A stretch of 13,955 nucleotides of DNA from Podila epigama (lineage: Eukaryota; Mortierellomycota; Mortierellomycetes; Mortierellales; Mortierellaceae). The number at the start of each line of letters is the position of its first letter. Within the stretch, counting starts at the first letter, position 1. The position numbers were made by a program, and so were the translations under genes. Below the pieces are notes generated by a model. It saw only the letters and a program-made list of their open reading frames with translations. It did not search any database and was not told the DNA's origin. Shown here piece by piece: positions 1 through 8,800 of the stretch. The stretch covers positions 1 to 13,955 of the forward strand of contig JAAAVE010000495.1 in assembly GCA_015679605.1 (NCBI GenBank), read 5' to 3'.

Positions 1-21
1 AAAAAAAAAAAAAAAAAAAAA
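1..21. repeat. Poly(A) homopolymer at the window edge
   Basis: Uninterrupted run of A at the first 21 bases. Similar A/T runs of 14-21 bases occur at 5585-5598, 6934-6952 and 9894-9914, so it fits the local base style and need not be a retroelement tail. Confidence 0.9.
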
Positions 22-281
22 TAGAACAAAAAGTCCACAGGGTCAAAAGACAAGTGAATGCCCGCATATCACACATGTCATATCCATGTTGGTCGTTTAT
101 TCTATTTTTATTTTAGGTTTAAGTTAATAGGTTTCGCGGTGAGAACGTGCATGTTTCGTGGCGTATGGTTAGACAAGCAGCATAAAGTAAGGGACAGGAC
201 AGTTTGAAGGAAGGTGGATGGGCGCCAAAAAGGGTCAAATGTAATATTGTTTTGTACTCTTTGTCATTGATACATTGACAA

Positions 282-311
282 AAGAAGAAGAAGAAGAAGA
301 AAGAAGAAGAA
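282..311. repeat. GAA/AAG trinucleotide microsatellite
   Basis: About nine AAG/GAA units with one extra A breaking the phase near 300-302. It lies in non-coding DNA upstream of the GH17 gene. Confidence 0.85.
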
Positions 312-602
312 CAATCGACAAAAAGTAAAAAGAAAAAAAAATGCCTAAAAGGAAAGGAAATGATCATCGGTCTTGATTCGAATGACATGCAGCACAAGAA
401 TAATAAGAGAAAAAGGCTGTTGTTGTTGTTGAAGACAGAACAAAGGAACAAATGTGGGAGTGTGTTGTGGAGTGGGGATTGAAAATTAAGAAAAAAGAAA
501 AAGAAAAGGTATCCATGAATGGAACCCTGTTGAAGGATTGGGCGTTAAAAGACAAATGGCCAAAACATGGCAAAACGTTCGTTCCAACCTGGCGACTTTT
601 TT

Positions 603-839
603 TTTGGTCTGTTTTCTTCAGGGCATTTTATTTTATTTTATTTTCTTTTCACTTTCCGTTTTCCCTTTCCCCGAGTTGTTAAAACGTCCCTCTCCATCCA
701 CCCACACATTCAATCCTTTCACATCAATCCATCAACTCATTCTAACGTTCGTCTAACGCCTCCTCCCCATTCATCAGATCTCTCATCACTCATTTCACAT
801 TCACTCATGACATTACCCTAATCAACCACCACCACCATC
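603..839 (+). promoter_or_regulatory. Putative promoter and 5' leader of the GH17 gene
   Basis: The 240 bases before the start codon are pyrimidine-rich, with four ATTTT-type units near 626-645 and long CT/CA stretches at 650-830. They end in a CCACCACCACCATC leader directly before the ATG at 840. Pyrimidine-rich tracts just upstream of transcription starts are common in filamentous fungi. No clear canonical TATA box is seen. The boundary is inferred. Confidence 0.45.
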
Positions 840-2723
840 ATGTCCCATTACAACAACAACAACAACAACAGTAACAACTATAATAACAACTATCATAGTC
901 GCAACAACAACATCCACAACAACAACTATCCAGACAATGCTGAATACGAGGATGTATACGACTATGGAAACAGTGTCTCTTCGACATACCCTCTAGAACA
1001 ACGCTTGACACCTCAACAGCAACGGCAAGAGGAACGTCGGCGCCATGCCGAGCAAGCATCTTCCCCTACTTCTGTCAATGCCGCTGCCGCTGCTGCTGCT
1101 GCTGCTGCAGGCAAAGGTTCATCACCTTGGTTGAACAAACAAAGGAAAAAATCAAACAAGTGCAAAACCATTGCCTGGGCGACTGGTATCCTTTTAGTGG
1201 TTGCTGTTGCTGGTGTGCTTGCTTGGTACTTTGCTGTATACAAAAAGAATCAGGGTAACAGCAACAAGAACAATGGCAGGATTCCCGCTACCGGTCCTAC
1301 TGGTGAGATTCCAATTTTTATTTTGTTATTTTTGGGAGTGCTATTGTTTAATGAAGGTTATTGAGTGAATAGCAAAATGACATGCGTGAACATAGACGTG
1401 CTCTTCCACTCCTCTTTATTATCGTGTCCAAGCAGACACAGGCGGAAGAGAGAATGACTAAAAAACAGATACCATGGACAAGACAAAAAAAACGCGCACA
1501 AGCAATCATTTCAAACACGACCTGAAAACAAGCATTGTCCACGTGTCAAACCTAAACGGTCGAAAAAAAAAATCTAGGCGGCGCGTTCAAAGGGACAAAC
1601 AAACATTGGAAACTAAAAAAAAGTACCCCTTTTCTCTATCGATAGTGGTTGCGCCGAATGGCACCGTGATTCCTAATACCAATTATCCGTTGAAAAAGGT
1701 CTTTTATGGCATGGCCTATGTACCTTTGAACGCACAACTCCCCAACTGCTACAACACGCAAGCCTCAGTGGACGAGGAGCTCAAACTCGTGGCCCAGACG
1801 ACGACCCGTGTGCGTCTTTATGGCACCGACTGCAATGTCCTTCGCTACACACTCGACTCGATCCAACGTCTCAAGCTCGATCTCAAGGTGGTCGTCGGCA
1901 TCTGGATAGATAGGGAAAATGCCACTTTTACCCGTCAGTCAGCCGAGTTTTTCAATGTCGTCGGTACCTATGGCTGGAACAATATCATTGGTGTCTCGGT
2001 TGGTAACGAGGTTATCTTTGACAAATACCAGCCCTTGAGCGTCCTCATGGAGCATATCAAGGAGGTCAAGGCAAAAGTTGTTGCTATGGGCCAACCTAAT
2101 ATCCCGGTCTTCACCTCAGACTTGGAAGAAGCCAATCAGCCACCATTGACGACTGGCAACAACGAGGATTTGGCTGGTGTGAATCTACATCCATTCTTTG
2201 CTGGCGTGCCTGTCACGGATGCGGCTTCCTGGTACTGGAAATACTACAGAGAAACAGTCGAGCCTACGATCAACAAGGACAATGGCGCCAAGAAGCTTCC
2301 CATCTGGGTTACCGAAGTCGGCTGGCCTACCTTTCCTGCCAATGCTATCAAACGTGAGTTGAGGTGTCACTAGGAAGGATGTTATCCGACAGCAGAGGGC
2401 TGCAATGTGACTCGATGCGATCCTATCCAATTGAGTTTTCTGACATGTTTTTGTTTCTTTTTTCTTTTTTTCTTTTTTCTTTTCTTTTTCTTTTTCACCC
2501 TTGGATACTTGTAGAAGCATCCGTTCCTTCAATCCCTAATCTACAGACCTTCCTGGATACGTGGCTGTGTGACGCAAACACGCGGGGCATCCCATACTAC
2601 TACTTTGAGTTCTTTGACGCACCTTGGAAGATTTATCCTGGCTCCGCTGTCGAAGGCTTCTGGGGCCTCTTGACAATCGACAAGAAGCTCAAGGTCAAAC
2701 TACCCGACTGTGTCATTGCCTAG
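840..2723 (+). CDS. Type II membrane-anchored GH17 beta-1,3-glucanase (btgC-like), 3 exons, 459 aa
   Basis: Exons are 840-1302, 1646-2353 and 2515-2723; both introns are phase 1 and the frame closes to a TAG at 2721-2723. Residues 1-108 form a predicted cytoplasmic tail with an Asn/His/Tyr-rich start, a Gln/Arg/Glu-rich middle and a ten-Ala run (81-90). A basic patch (98-109) precedes one membrane helix (about 111-134) and a short Asn/Lys linker, so the protein should be a signal-anchored type II protein with its enzyme domain outside. The GH17 domain spans about 155-459. It has the proton-donor Glu276 in GVSVGNEV and the nucleophile Glu378 in WVTEVGWP, plus FYGMAY near its start and PYYYFEFFD/PWK near its end, so it looks active. 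The family hydrolyses or remodels beta-1,3-glucan in the cell wall. The layout resembles Aspergillus BtgC. Exon joins were placed by eye but fit the motifs; the substrate is inferred from the family. Confidence 0.92.
851..870 (+). repeat. CAA trinucleotide repeat coding for poly-Asn
   Basis: Nearly seven AAC/CAA units just inside the start of the GH17 gene, read as consecutive Asn codons. Imperfect AAC units continue to about 925. This is a coding microsatellite in the predicted cytoplasmic tail and should vary in length between strains. Confidence 0.85.
1080..1110 (+). repeat. GCN/GCT repeat coding for ten alanines
   Basis: A run of GCC/GCT/GCA codons gives Ala81-Ala90 of the GH17 protein, just before the basic membrane-proximal segment. 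The middle is a pure GCT repeat. Confidence 0.85.
1303..1645 (+). other. Intron 1 of the GH17 gene (343 bp, phase 1)
   Basis: Donor GTGAGA at 1303. An AACTAAA branch-point candidate lies near 1611, followed by a pyrimidine run and acceptor ATAG at 1642-1645. Splicing joins G from exon 1 to TG from exon 2 as a Val codon (residue 155). The intron falls exactly between the membrane-anchor linker and the glucanase domain. It is the longest intron in the window. Confidence 0.85.
2354..2514 (+). other. Intron 2 of the GH17 gene (161 bp, phase 1)
   Basis: Donor GTGAGT at 2354 and acceptor GTAG at 2511-2514 after a long T/C-rich tract (2445-2500). Joining gives Gln391 and restores the frame into the C-terminal GH17 segment containing PYYYFEFFD. 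Confidence 0.92.
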
Positions 2724-2952
2724 ATTTTTTTTTTCAAGTCGTCTCAAGGGAGAGAGAGATAGAGAGAAAGTACCGAAAATTAAAAGCTTTAACGATCTCT
2801 GTCCTTCATTATTCTCTCGCTGTTAGATTAAAAATGACCACAATAACAATGCAACGAAAACAGACACCGACATTTGCATTTAAAAAAAAAGATTGTATTC
2901 ATTCATCGCTTTACTTCCTCATTTAAAAATCAGAAAAAAAACAAACAAATGC
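2724..2952. other. Convergent 3' intergenic region
   Basis: A 229-bp gap between the stop codons of the GH17 gene (+) and the NOA1-like gene (-). It holds an A/G-rich patch (2748-2770), an ATTAAA on the plus strand and A runs. The two 3' untranslated regions very likely abut or overlap here. Confidence 0.75.
2827..2832 (+). terminator. Candidate poly(A) signal of the GH17 gene
   Basis: ATTAAA about 104 bases after the stop codon, the commonest variant of AATAAA. Fungal poly(A) signals are loose, so this is only a candidate. Confidence 0.35.
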
Positions 2953-5580
2953 TCAATCGTGTGCTGCGCGAGGCAATGGCTGGAAGAGTTTCTGCCTTTG
3001 TCGAATACCGCCTGATGTCTTTTCAACAAGATTAGCCGCCAATTCGGGGAGCAGGCATACATCGCGCACGGTGGCGCCTTGTCCCTGAGGAGTCCACACC
3101 CGCAATTGCACAGCCTGTTCAGGGCCTTGGAATTTGCCCGAGATCATGACCCAACCAATGCCTGCAAACACCACATCGCAAACACCATAATGGCCCATCA
3201 ACTGAAGCTCAATGTTCTCACGCTCTTGTCGCGGCAAGTGGGCCAGAGGATCATTGTGAGAATGGCTGTTGTCAGGACCATCGTCATCCCCTCCCAACTT
3301 TGCGAACGGGTCAGGTGTCCCAGGTGCCATCACGGACCTGGTTGTTCTAGATTCTGCCTGGCGTATTGGGTCATTGACAATCACCAAATCCTTTTTCGAA
3401 ATCGGTGCCAGACCCGGGAATGCTGCCAAACGCTCTGCCGATCCAAAAGGTGGCTGCAAAACTGTCAAATGTCCATCCCGCGTCTTTTCCAAAAACTTGT
3501 CTGCTCCTGTGATGGAGGTTTTGTGCAATGGCAAGGTTGTAAAACAGGTAAGCTTGGGTGCTGGGTTTGAACCGCGTGGTCTTTGGGTATTTGAACGATC
3601 TGAATCTGTTGACGAGTCTTGTCCTGATGATGGTTGCGCGGCGGGTTTTCCGATTGAGATACAGTCAATTCTCACAAGGCCACCCAAGAAAAATGATTTT
3701 CCTGTCATTTACAAGCAAATTAAAAAACAGAAAGGAAATATGAGTATTTTTAACATTGCTTTGCTGAAAATAACGAGCACGAGATGAGGAGGACACGCGT
3801 GTCCGTTTGCAGCTATATCCAAACATAAAACAAACATACCTTCTTCAAGTACAAAACTGGTAGGCTTGAGCATTTTCTTTGGCAAGGTCACTTTAAGTTC
3901 ATCCAAGGTCAAGAGACTCGTAATCTGACCACCACCCGCGCGAATTCCAGGCGTATCCATGAGCCACTTTGTTTGAACCTCCTTGTAGGACGCACCAAAG
4001 AAGCGCGAGAGAACATGCAGAGGGACTTTGATCCGCTCCAGGGTCGTTCCTGGTACATTCGAGACTGTTGTCTTGTACATGCTCATCTTTTCCATCCCAC
4101 GCTTCTTATACAGTTCCTCATATTGATCCAACTCGGCACCCACTGAATGAAGACCTGTCATTTCCGCCCAGTCCTTTGAAGCATTCTCACTCGTGTCACT
4201 GCTATCAGAATTCGATGAGCCTAGTAACCGTTCTAGTTTCTCCTGTCGCTCCTGTTGCTCCTGTCCATGTTTTCTCTGGAACGCTTGCTGATCATTAGGT
4301 CGCCACCGTCCACTCTCCTTCAGAAACGCATTCAATAACTGTGATTTGCCCACATTTTCTGCGCCCACCATCACTACATTGCCCTTGCCGGATTTTGACC
4401 ACGATTTGCCAATGCTTTTGAGTAATAACCGGATCTCGTCCCCGACAGGGTTCTTGGCACTGACGAGATGGATCGCTCGGACGGATTCAGCAAGGCCGTG
4501 GCGTTCGAGGTACTGTTGCAAGTGTTGGATGACCTTGCCCTTGCGTGTACCCAAGGGCATCGCATCAAACTTGTTGCCGACAAGGATAATAGGTGCCGCT
4601 GGGTAAGACGACAAGGACGATGATGGATTCTTCCTGTGTTGTTTGACCTTCATCAATTCATCCTTGACGACTTGAGGCAATGACAGGGGGAAATCAATCA
4701 GATCCACGACCAGGACGACTGTTGCTGACTTTGACTGTGCAAGCGTCTCAAGATGTTTTGGGACAGGTGCTGGAGGCGACGGGAAGTGGACTGAAGGTAG
4801 GATAGACGTCTGCGCGATTGGAGAAGCGTGGTGGGAGAGTGAATGACAACGATGACAGACCACACGAGAAGATCCTGCTGTACCTGTTGAAGAGATGGAA
4901 GGTTTGCGATCGAGGACTTCAGGTGTTTGTTCCGGGTCAAGAGGATCTTGAGTTTCTGCTGAATTTAGTTCTGGAGTATCCGGTGGCAGGATGCCCATCT
5001 CTTGGAGTAATTTTGGATCCAGCGTCTTTATGTACTCTTCGTACTGTGAGTGGTCCATGGTTTTAGCGTTGCGATCCACATTCTTTGATGGTTTATCTGC
5101 CTTGCCTTTCTTGGATCCATTCTTGTCATCTGCAAAAGTGGAGGTGGATCCGATGCGGGCTAGGTACCCTGGATCATTGGGATGATCGATCTGAAAAGGT
5201 GAGCCACATCCGGGACAAGGTTTACCTATAAGTGCCTTGAGGTTCTGTTCTGGTTGTGTGGGTGTAGACGGTGGTGGTGGTGGCGGTGTGTTTTGAGATG
5301 TGAATGTTCTGGTGGAGAGGACAGCGGTGTGAGAAACAGATTGAATTCGGTTGCTGGTAGGAGGTGAAGGTTGCGACCGAAGGAAAGCTGGTCGTCGTCG
5401 CTGTAACAGCTGTCGAGTGGCGAGCTGAGAGAACACGCGTGAATGAGGTCTCAAGTCACTCGTGCATGCTTTATTGGTTGTTGTACATGGTGAACAGTGA
5501 TGTAAACAAGGGACTCTTGGGCGAGATAGGATCCTGAACAAGGCTTCTGGCCTAGAAGCAGTACGTGTCACTGGGATCAT
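2953..5580 (-). CDS. NOA1: Mitochondrial YqeH/NOA1-family circularly permuted GTPase, 2 exons, 829 aa
   Basis: Exons are 5580-3840 and 3701-2953 on the minus strand; the frame closes to TGA. The start chosen gives an Arg/Ser/Thr-rich N-terminus of about 90 residues that looks like a mitochondrial targeting sequence. An upstream ATG at 5736 would only add low-complexity and poly-Phe text from a T tract. A split zinc finger follows: Cys122/Cys125 (CPGC) and Cys242/Cys245 (CHRC). The G motifs come in permuted order: G4 NKFD 336-339, G5 SAK 374-376, G1 GAENVGKS 406-413, G2 PGTT 510-513 and G3 DTPG 542-545. A YqeH-type C-terminal domain follows (GLVRID across the splice; later GWVMISG and WTPQGQG). 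Relatives (bacterial YqeH, human NOA1, yeast Gep3/Mtg3) act in assembly of the small mitochondrial or bacterial ribosomal subunit. It is longer than human NOA1 (about 700 aa) because of insertions in the zinc finger, between G1 and G2, and in the C-terminal part. Confidence 0.93.
3702..3839 (-). other. Intron of the NOA1-like gene (138 bp, phase 1)
   Basis: On the minus strand the donor is GTATGT starting at 3839 and the acceptor is ACAG ending at 3702. Joining G with GA gives a Gly codon and restores the conserved GGLVRID segment. The length is a multiple of three, but an in-frame TAA near the acceptor would truncate the protein before its C-terminal domain if the intron were kept. Confidence 0.92.
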
Positions 5581-5889
5581 TCGTAAAAAAAAAAAAAAGG
5601 ATGTGTGCACAATGTGAATGCTTGTGGAGGAGCACAATGGGTGGTGGTATTTTTGGGCAGCTCTGTTTCTGTGTTTACAATGACTGCTTTTTTGGCCGCA
5701 GTTCTTATTTTTCTCCACCACTTTTTCAACTCTCAACCCAACCTTTGCTTATTCACACACATTCACACTCACATTCACGCATTCGCACAGACACACATCC
5801 ACAACTTACATATTCCTGAAAAAGAAAAAAAAAGAAAGAAAGGCAGACAGACAGACACGAAAGCATTCTCATTACTCACTATATAACTA
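5581..5889. promoter_or_regulatory. Divergent promoter between the NOA1-like gene and EFL1
   Basis: A 309-bp gap between two head-to-head start codons. Next to the NOA1-like start is an A run (5585-5598, T on its coding strand). The middle is T/C-rich, then comes a CACA/CATTCA-rich block (5755-5815) and an A/G-rich block with three CAGA units (5820-5860) just before EFL1. An ATATAA lies only a few bases from the EFL1 ATG, too close to be a normal TATA box. It must hold the core promoters of both genes unless one starts inside the other. Confidence 0.7.
5585..5598. repeat. A14 homopolymer next to the NOA1-like start codon
   Basis: Fourteen A on the plus strand, read as a T tract in the presumed 5' untranslated region of the minus-strand gene, five bases from its ATG. 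If translated from the upstream ATG it gives poly-Phe. Confidence 0.9.
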
Positions 5890-8800
5890 ATGCCAGCTAT
5901 TCCTGAAGCTCAACTGATTCGCCTTCAGGCGAACCAGGAGCACGTTCGTAATATCTGTATCCTTGCACACGTTGACCACGGCAAGACCACCCTCAGTGAC
6001 TCGCTCCTCGCGTCCAACGGTATCATCTCTTCAAAACTGGCAGGAAAAGTACGTTTCCTCGACAGTCGCGAGGATGAACAGGAGCGTGGCATCACTATGG
6101 AATCCAGTGCTATCTCGTTGTATTTCCAGATCGTCCGACGCGTGAACGCTGCTTCTGCAGCTGCCTCTGGCGCTTCTTCACCTGCACCTTCTTCATCTCC
6201 TTCCTTGCCCAACACAGTACCTGGATCTTCTGCAGCAACAACAGTGAAGGACCAAAGCAATGCTCCATCAGCCCCTGCCGTTACTCCCCCGAGAGAAAGT
6301 ATGAATGAAACTAATCCCATTGGAGCAATTTTTTTGCCGTGTTCTTTCCCGCTTTTGTTTTATGAACCTCGCATGCCACATATGATTCTGACTGTCCATT
6401 TCGCACTATTTTTTTTTCTGAAATAGCCAAGGCTGAGGAGTACCTGATTAACCTCATCGATTCTCCGGGTCACGTTGACTTTTCGGGTGAGGTCTCGACT
6501 GCATCTAGGCTGTGTGATGGAGCCCTGGTCCTTGTCGATGCTGTCGAAGGTGTTTGCACGCAGGTATGGATTTAAAAAAAAATGAACGAGCAGTTTTGTT
6601 TTCGAAAACAAGTCAACAAGCAAGAAGAAAGAAGAAAAAAAAAAGCTCATCGGTCTTTCAAAACCTTTTTTTTTGACTAAACTGCGGATATAGACACATA
6701 CAGTACTGCGGCAAGCATGGCGTGAATCGGTGCGACCCGTCCTGGTGATCAACAAGATTGATCGTTTGATTACAGAGCTCCAGTTTACGCCAATGGAGGC
6801 ATATGTTCATTTGAATAAGATTCTGGAACAAGTCAATGCCGTCATGGGAACATTCTTTTCAGAGAACGTGCTGGAGGAAGATTACAGGAAAAAGGCCGAG
6901 GTAAATATGTGTACACATGTGGAGACCAGGGAATTTTTTTTTTTTTTTTTTTGCTTATGTGTTTATATGTTTATTTTCAACCATTGATCCTCGTGTGGAT
7001 GTGTTGTCACCGCAACAAACATTCTGAACTAAATCGGAGCATACGAACAAATACTGACCTTTTTGACATTCTACCACATCTTTCACGCTTATAGAAAAAG
7101 AAGAGTCAGGAGGGCAAAGAAGGCGATTCGACATCGACCGGACTCGAGGACACATTTTCAGATTGGCACGTCGAGACTCAGGATGATTCTCATATTTATT
7201 TCCACCCTTCGCAGGGCAATGTTATCTTTGCCTCCGCGATCGATGGCTGGGCATTTAGAGTGGATCAGTTCGCTGCGATTTACGCACAAAAGCTGGGCAT
7301 GAAGGAAGCTGTCTTGCGCAAATGCCTTTGGGGAGACTTTTACCTCGATCCCAAGACCAAGCGAGTGATTGGATACAAGGGTCTCAAGGGTCGTGCTCTC
7401 AAGCCTTTGGCGATCCATCTTGTATTAGACAATGTCTGGAAGGTGTATGAAGTCGTCGTTGTACAGCCGTAAGTCACAGTTCTGTTTCTTTTTGTTATTT
7501 TCTACACTGTTTGAACCATGACTATTTGTTTGACAGAGATGATACTTTTTATACACACACAAATGTGAGTGCCGACACCATGACATAAAAATAATAATCC
7601 TCAACTTACAACGTGTATATTCACAACTTCAATAGTGATCGTGAGATGATGGAAAAGGTAGTAAAGTCGCTCAACCTCAAGGTTCTCCCTCGCGACATGC
7701 GCTCCAAGGACACACGCGCCGTTTTGACAACAATTTTCTCACAGTGGTTGCCACTGTCGACTTGCGTGCTCTTGGCTGTGGTCGAGCAATTGCCTTCACC
7801 CCCTGCGGCGCAAAAGATCCGGATGCCCAAGATGTTGCATCCATTCGAGAGCAACCCACCAGAAGCGACTGAGGCATGGGAAAAGGGTATGATCTCCTGT
7901 GACCCAAAGAGTGGTGTAGTTGCTTATGTGAGCAAGATGGTCAGTGTGCCGTTCGATGTGCTACCCCAGAACAAGCGCAAGGTCCTTTCGGCGGAAGAAA
8001 TGCGTCAGCGCGGTCGACAGCAGCGGGAGCTGTTGCTTGCGAGCGCCAAGGCGGCGAGCGAAGGTGAAGTGGGCGTACACTTGGATGTGGATGAGGTGAT
8101 CGAGAACCGCGCACGGATGCAAGCGGAAGAAAAGGCAGCAGCCGAGGAGCTGGAAGGCAAGGAAGCCCTGATTGGATTTTCGAGGATTTACTCGGGTACC
8201 ATCCGGGTGGGCCAGAAGCTCAAGGTGCTTGGTCCAAAGTACGACCCTGAACATCCAAATTTGCATTGCAGTGAGGTGACCGTCGACAGTCTGTACATGA
8301 TTATGGGACGCGACTTGATCGGACTGGAAGAAGTTCCTGCAGGAAATGTTTTTGGCATTGGTGGACTGGAGGGCCATGTGCTCAAATATGGTACTCTTTG
8401 GAGCGCAGAATGGGAAGGTGGACAGAACCTCGTCGGGAAGGGACTGGAGACGGCGCCTATTGTGCGCGTCGCTCTTGAGCCCGAGAACCCATCCCAGATG
8501 GCGCAGTTGGTACGAGGACTCCAGCTTCTTAACCAGGCGGATCCTGCAGTGCAGGTGTTGACACAGGAGACGGGAGAACATGTGATCCTGACATCGGGCG
8601 AAGTTCATTTGCAGCGGTGTATGGCTGATCTTCGAGAGCGGTTTGCTCGGATTGAGATTTCAATGAGTGAGCCGATTGTGCCGTTCCGTGAGACGGCCAT
8701 TGACGCACCAGCGCAAGTTGTGATGTCGAGCGCCATGTCTGCGAACGAAGCGGCGCAGGCGCGAGAGCTGCAAGCAGAAAAGTTGATTACGAAGAGCGAG

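Larger units (their letters stand above)
1..839. other. Intergenic region upstream of the GH17 gene
   Basis: I see no supportable gene here. The stretch starts with a 21-base A run at the window edge. It carries a GAA/AAG microsatellite near 282-311, then purine-rich DNA to about 510, and turns strongly pyrimidine-rich from about 600 onward. Minus-strand open frames at 119-573 translate to Phe/Ser-rich low-complexity text, which is what purine-rich DNA gives when read from the other strand. The left part could hold the 3' untranslated end of a gene outside the window, but nothing in it proves that. Confidence 0.7.

Noticed and set aside
1-21. A run at the window edge as the tail of a retroposed element
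   Set aside because: Similar homopolymers occur throughout the window's introns and intergenic DNA, and there is no target-site duplication or element body to see.
119-573. Two overlapping minus-strand open frames (69-110 codons)
   Set aside because: Both translate to Phe/Ser-rich low-complexity text caused by GAA- and A-rich DNA, with no family motif or splice structure.
1474-1645. ATG at 1474 as the main start of the glucanase
   Set aside because: It lacks a signal peptide or membrane anchor, whereas splicing from exon 1 gives a phase-perfect, topologically sensible protein. It is kept only as a possible alternative start.
3079-3787. Plus-strand open frames of 163 and 172 codons
   Set aside because: They lie antisense to exon 2 of the NOA1-like gene, whose minus-strand frame carries clear YqeH C-terminal motifs.
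5581-5736. Upstream ATG that would extend the NOA1-like protein by 52 residues
   Set aside because: The extension includes poly-Phe from a T tract and spoils an otherwise clean mitochondrial presequence starting at 5580.
7537-7635. Earlier acceptor (ACAG ending at 7537) for EFL1 intron 4
   Set aside because: Using it puts a stop codon immediately after the junction; the ATAG at 7635 keeps the frame and the family motif.
7961-8608. 215-codon minus-strand open frame inside EFL1 exon 5
   Set aside because: Shadow of the EFL1 frame, which is supported by conserved domains II and III.
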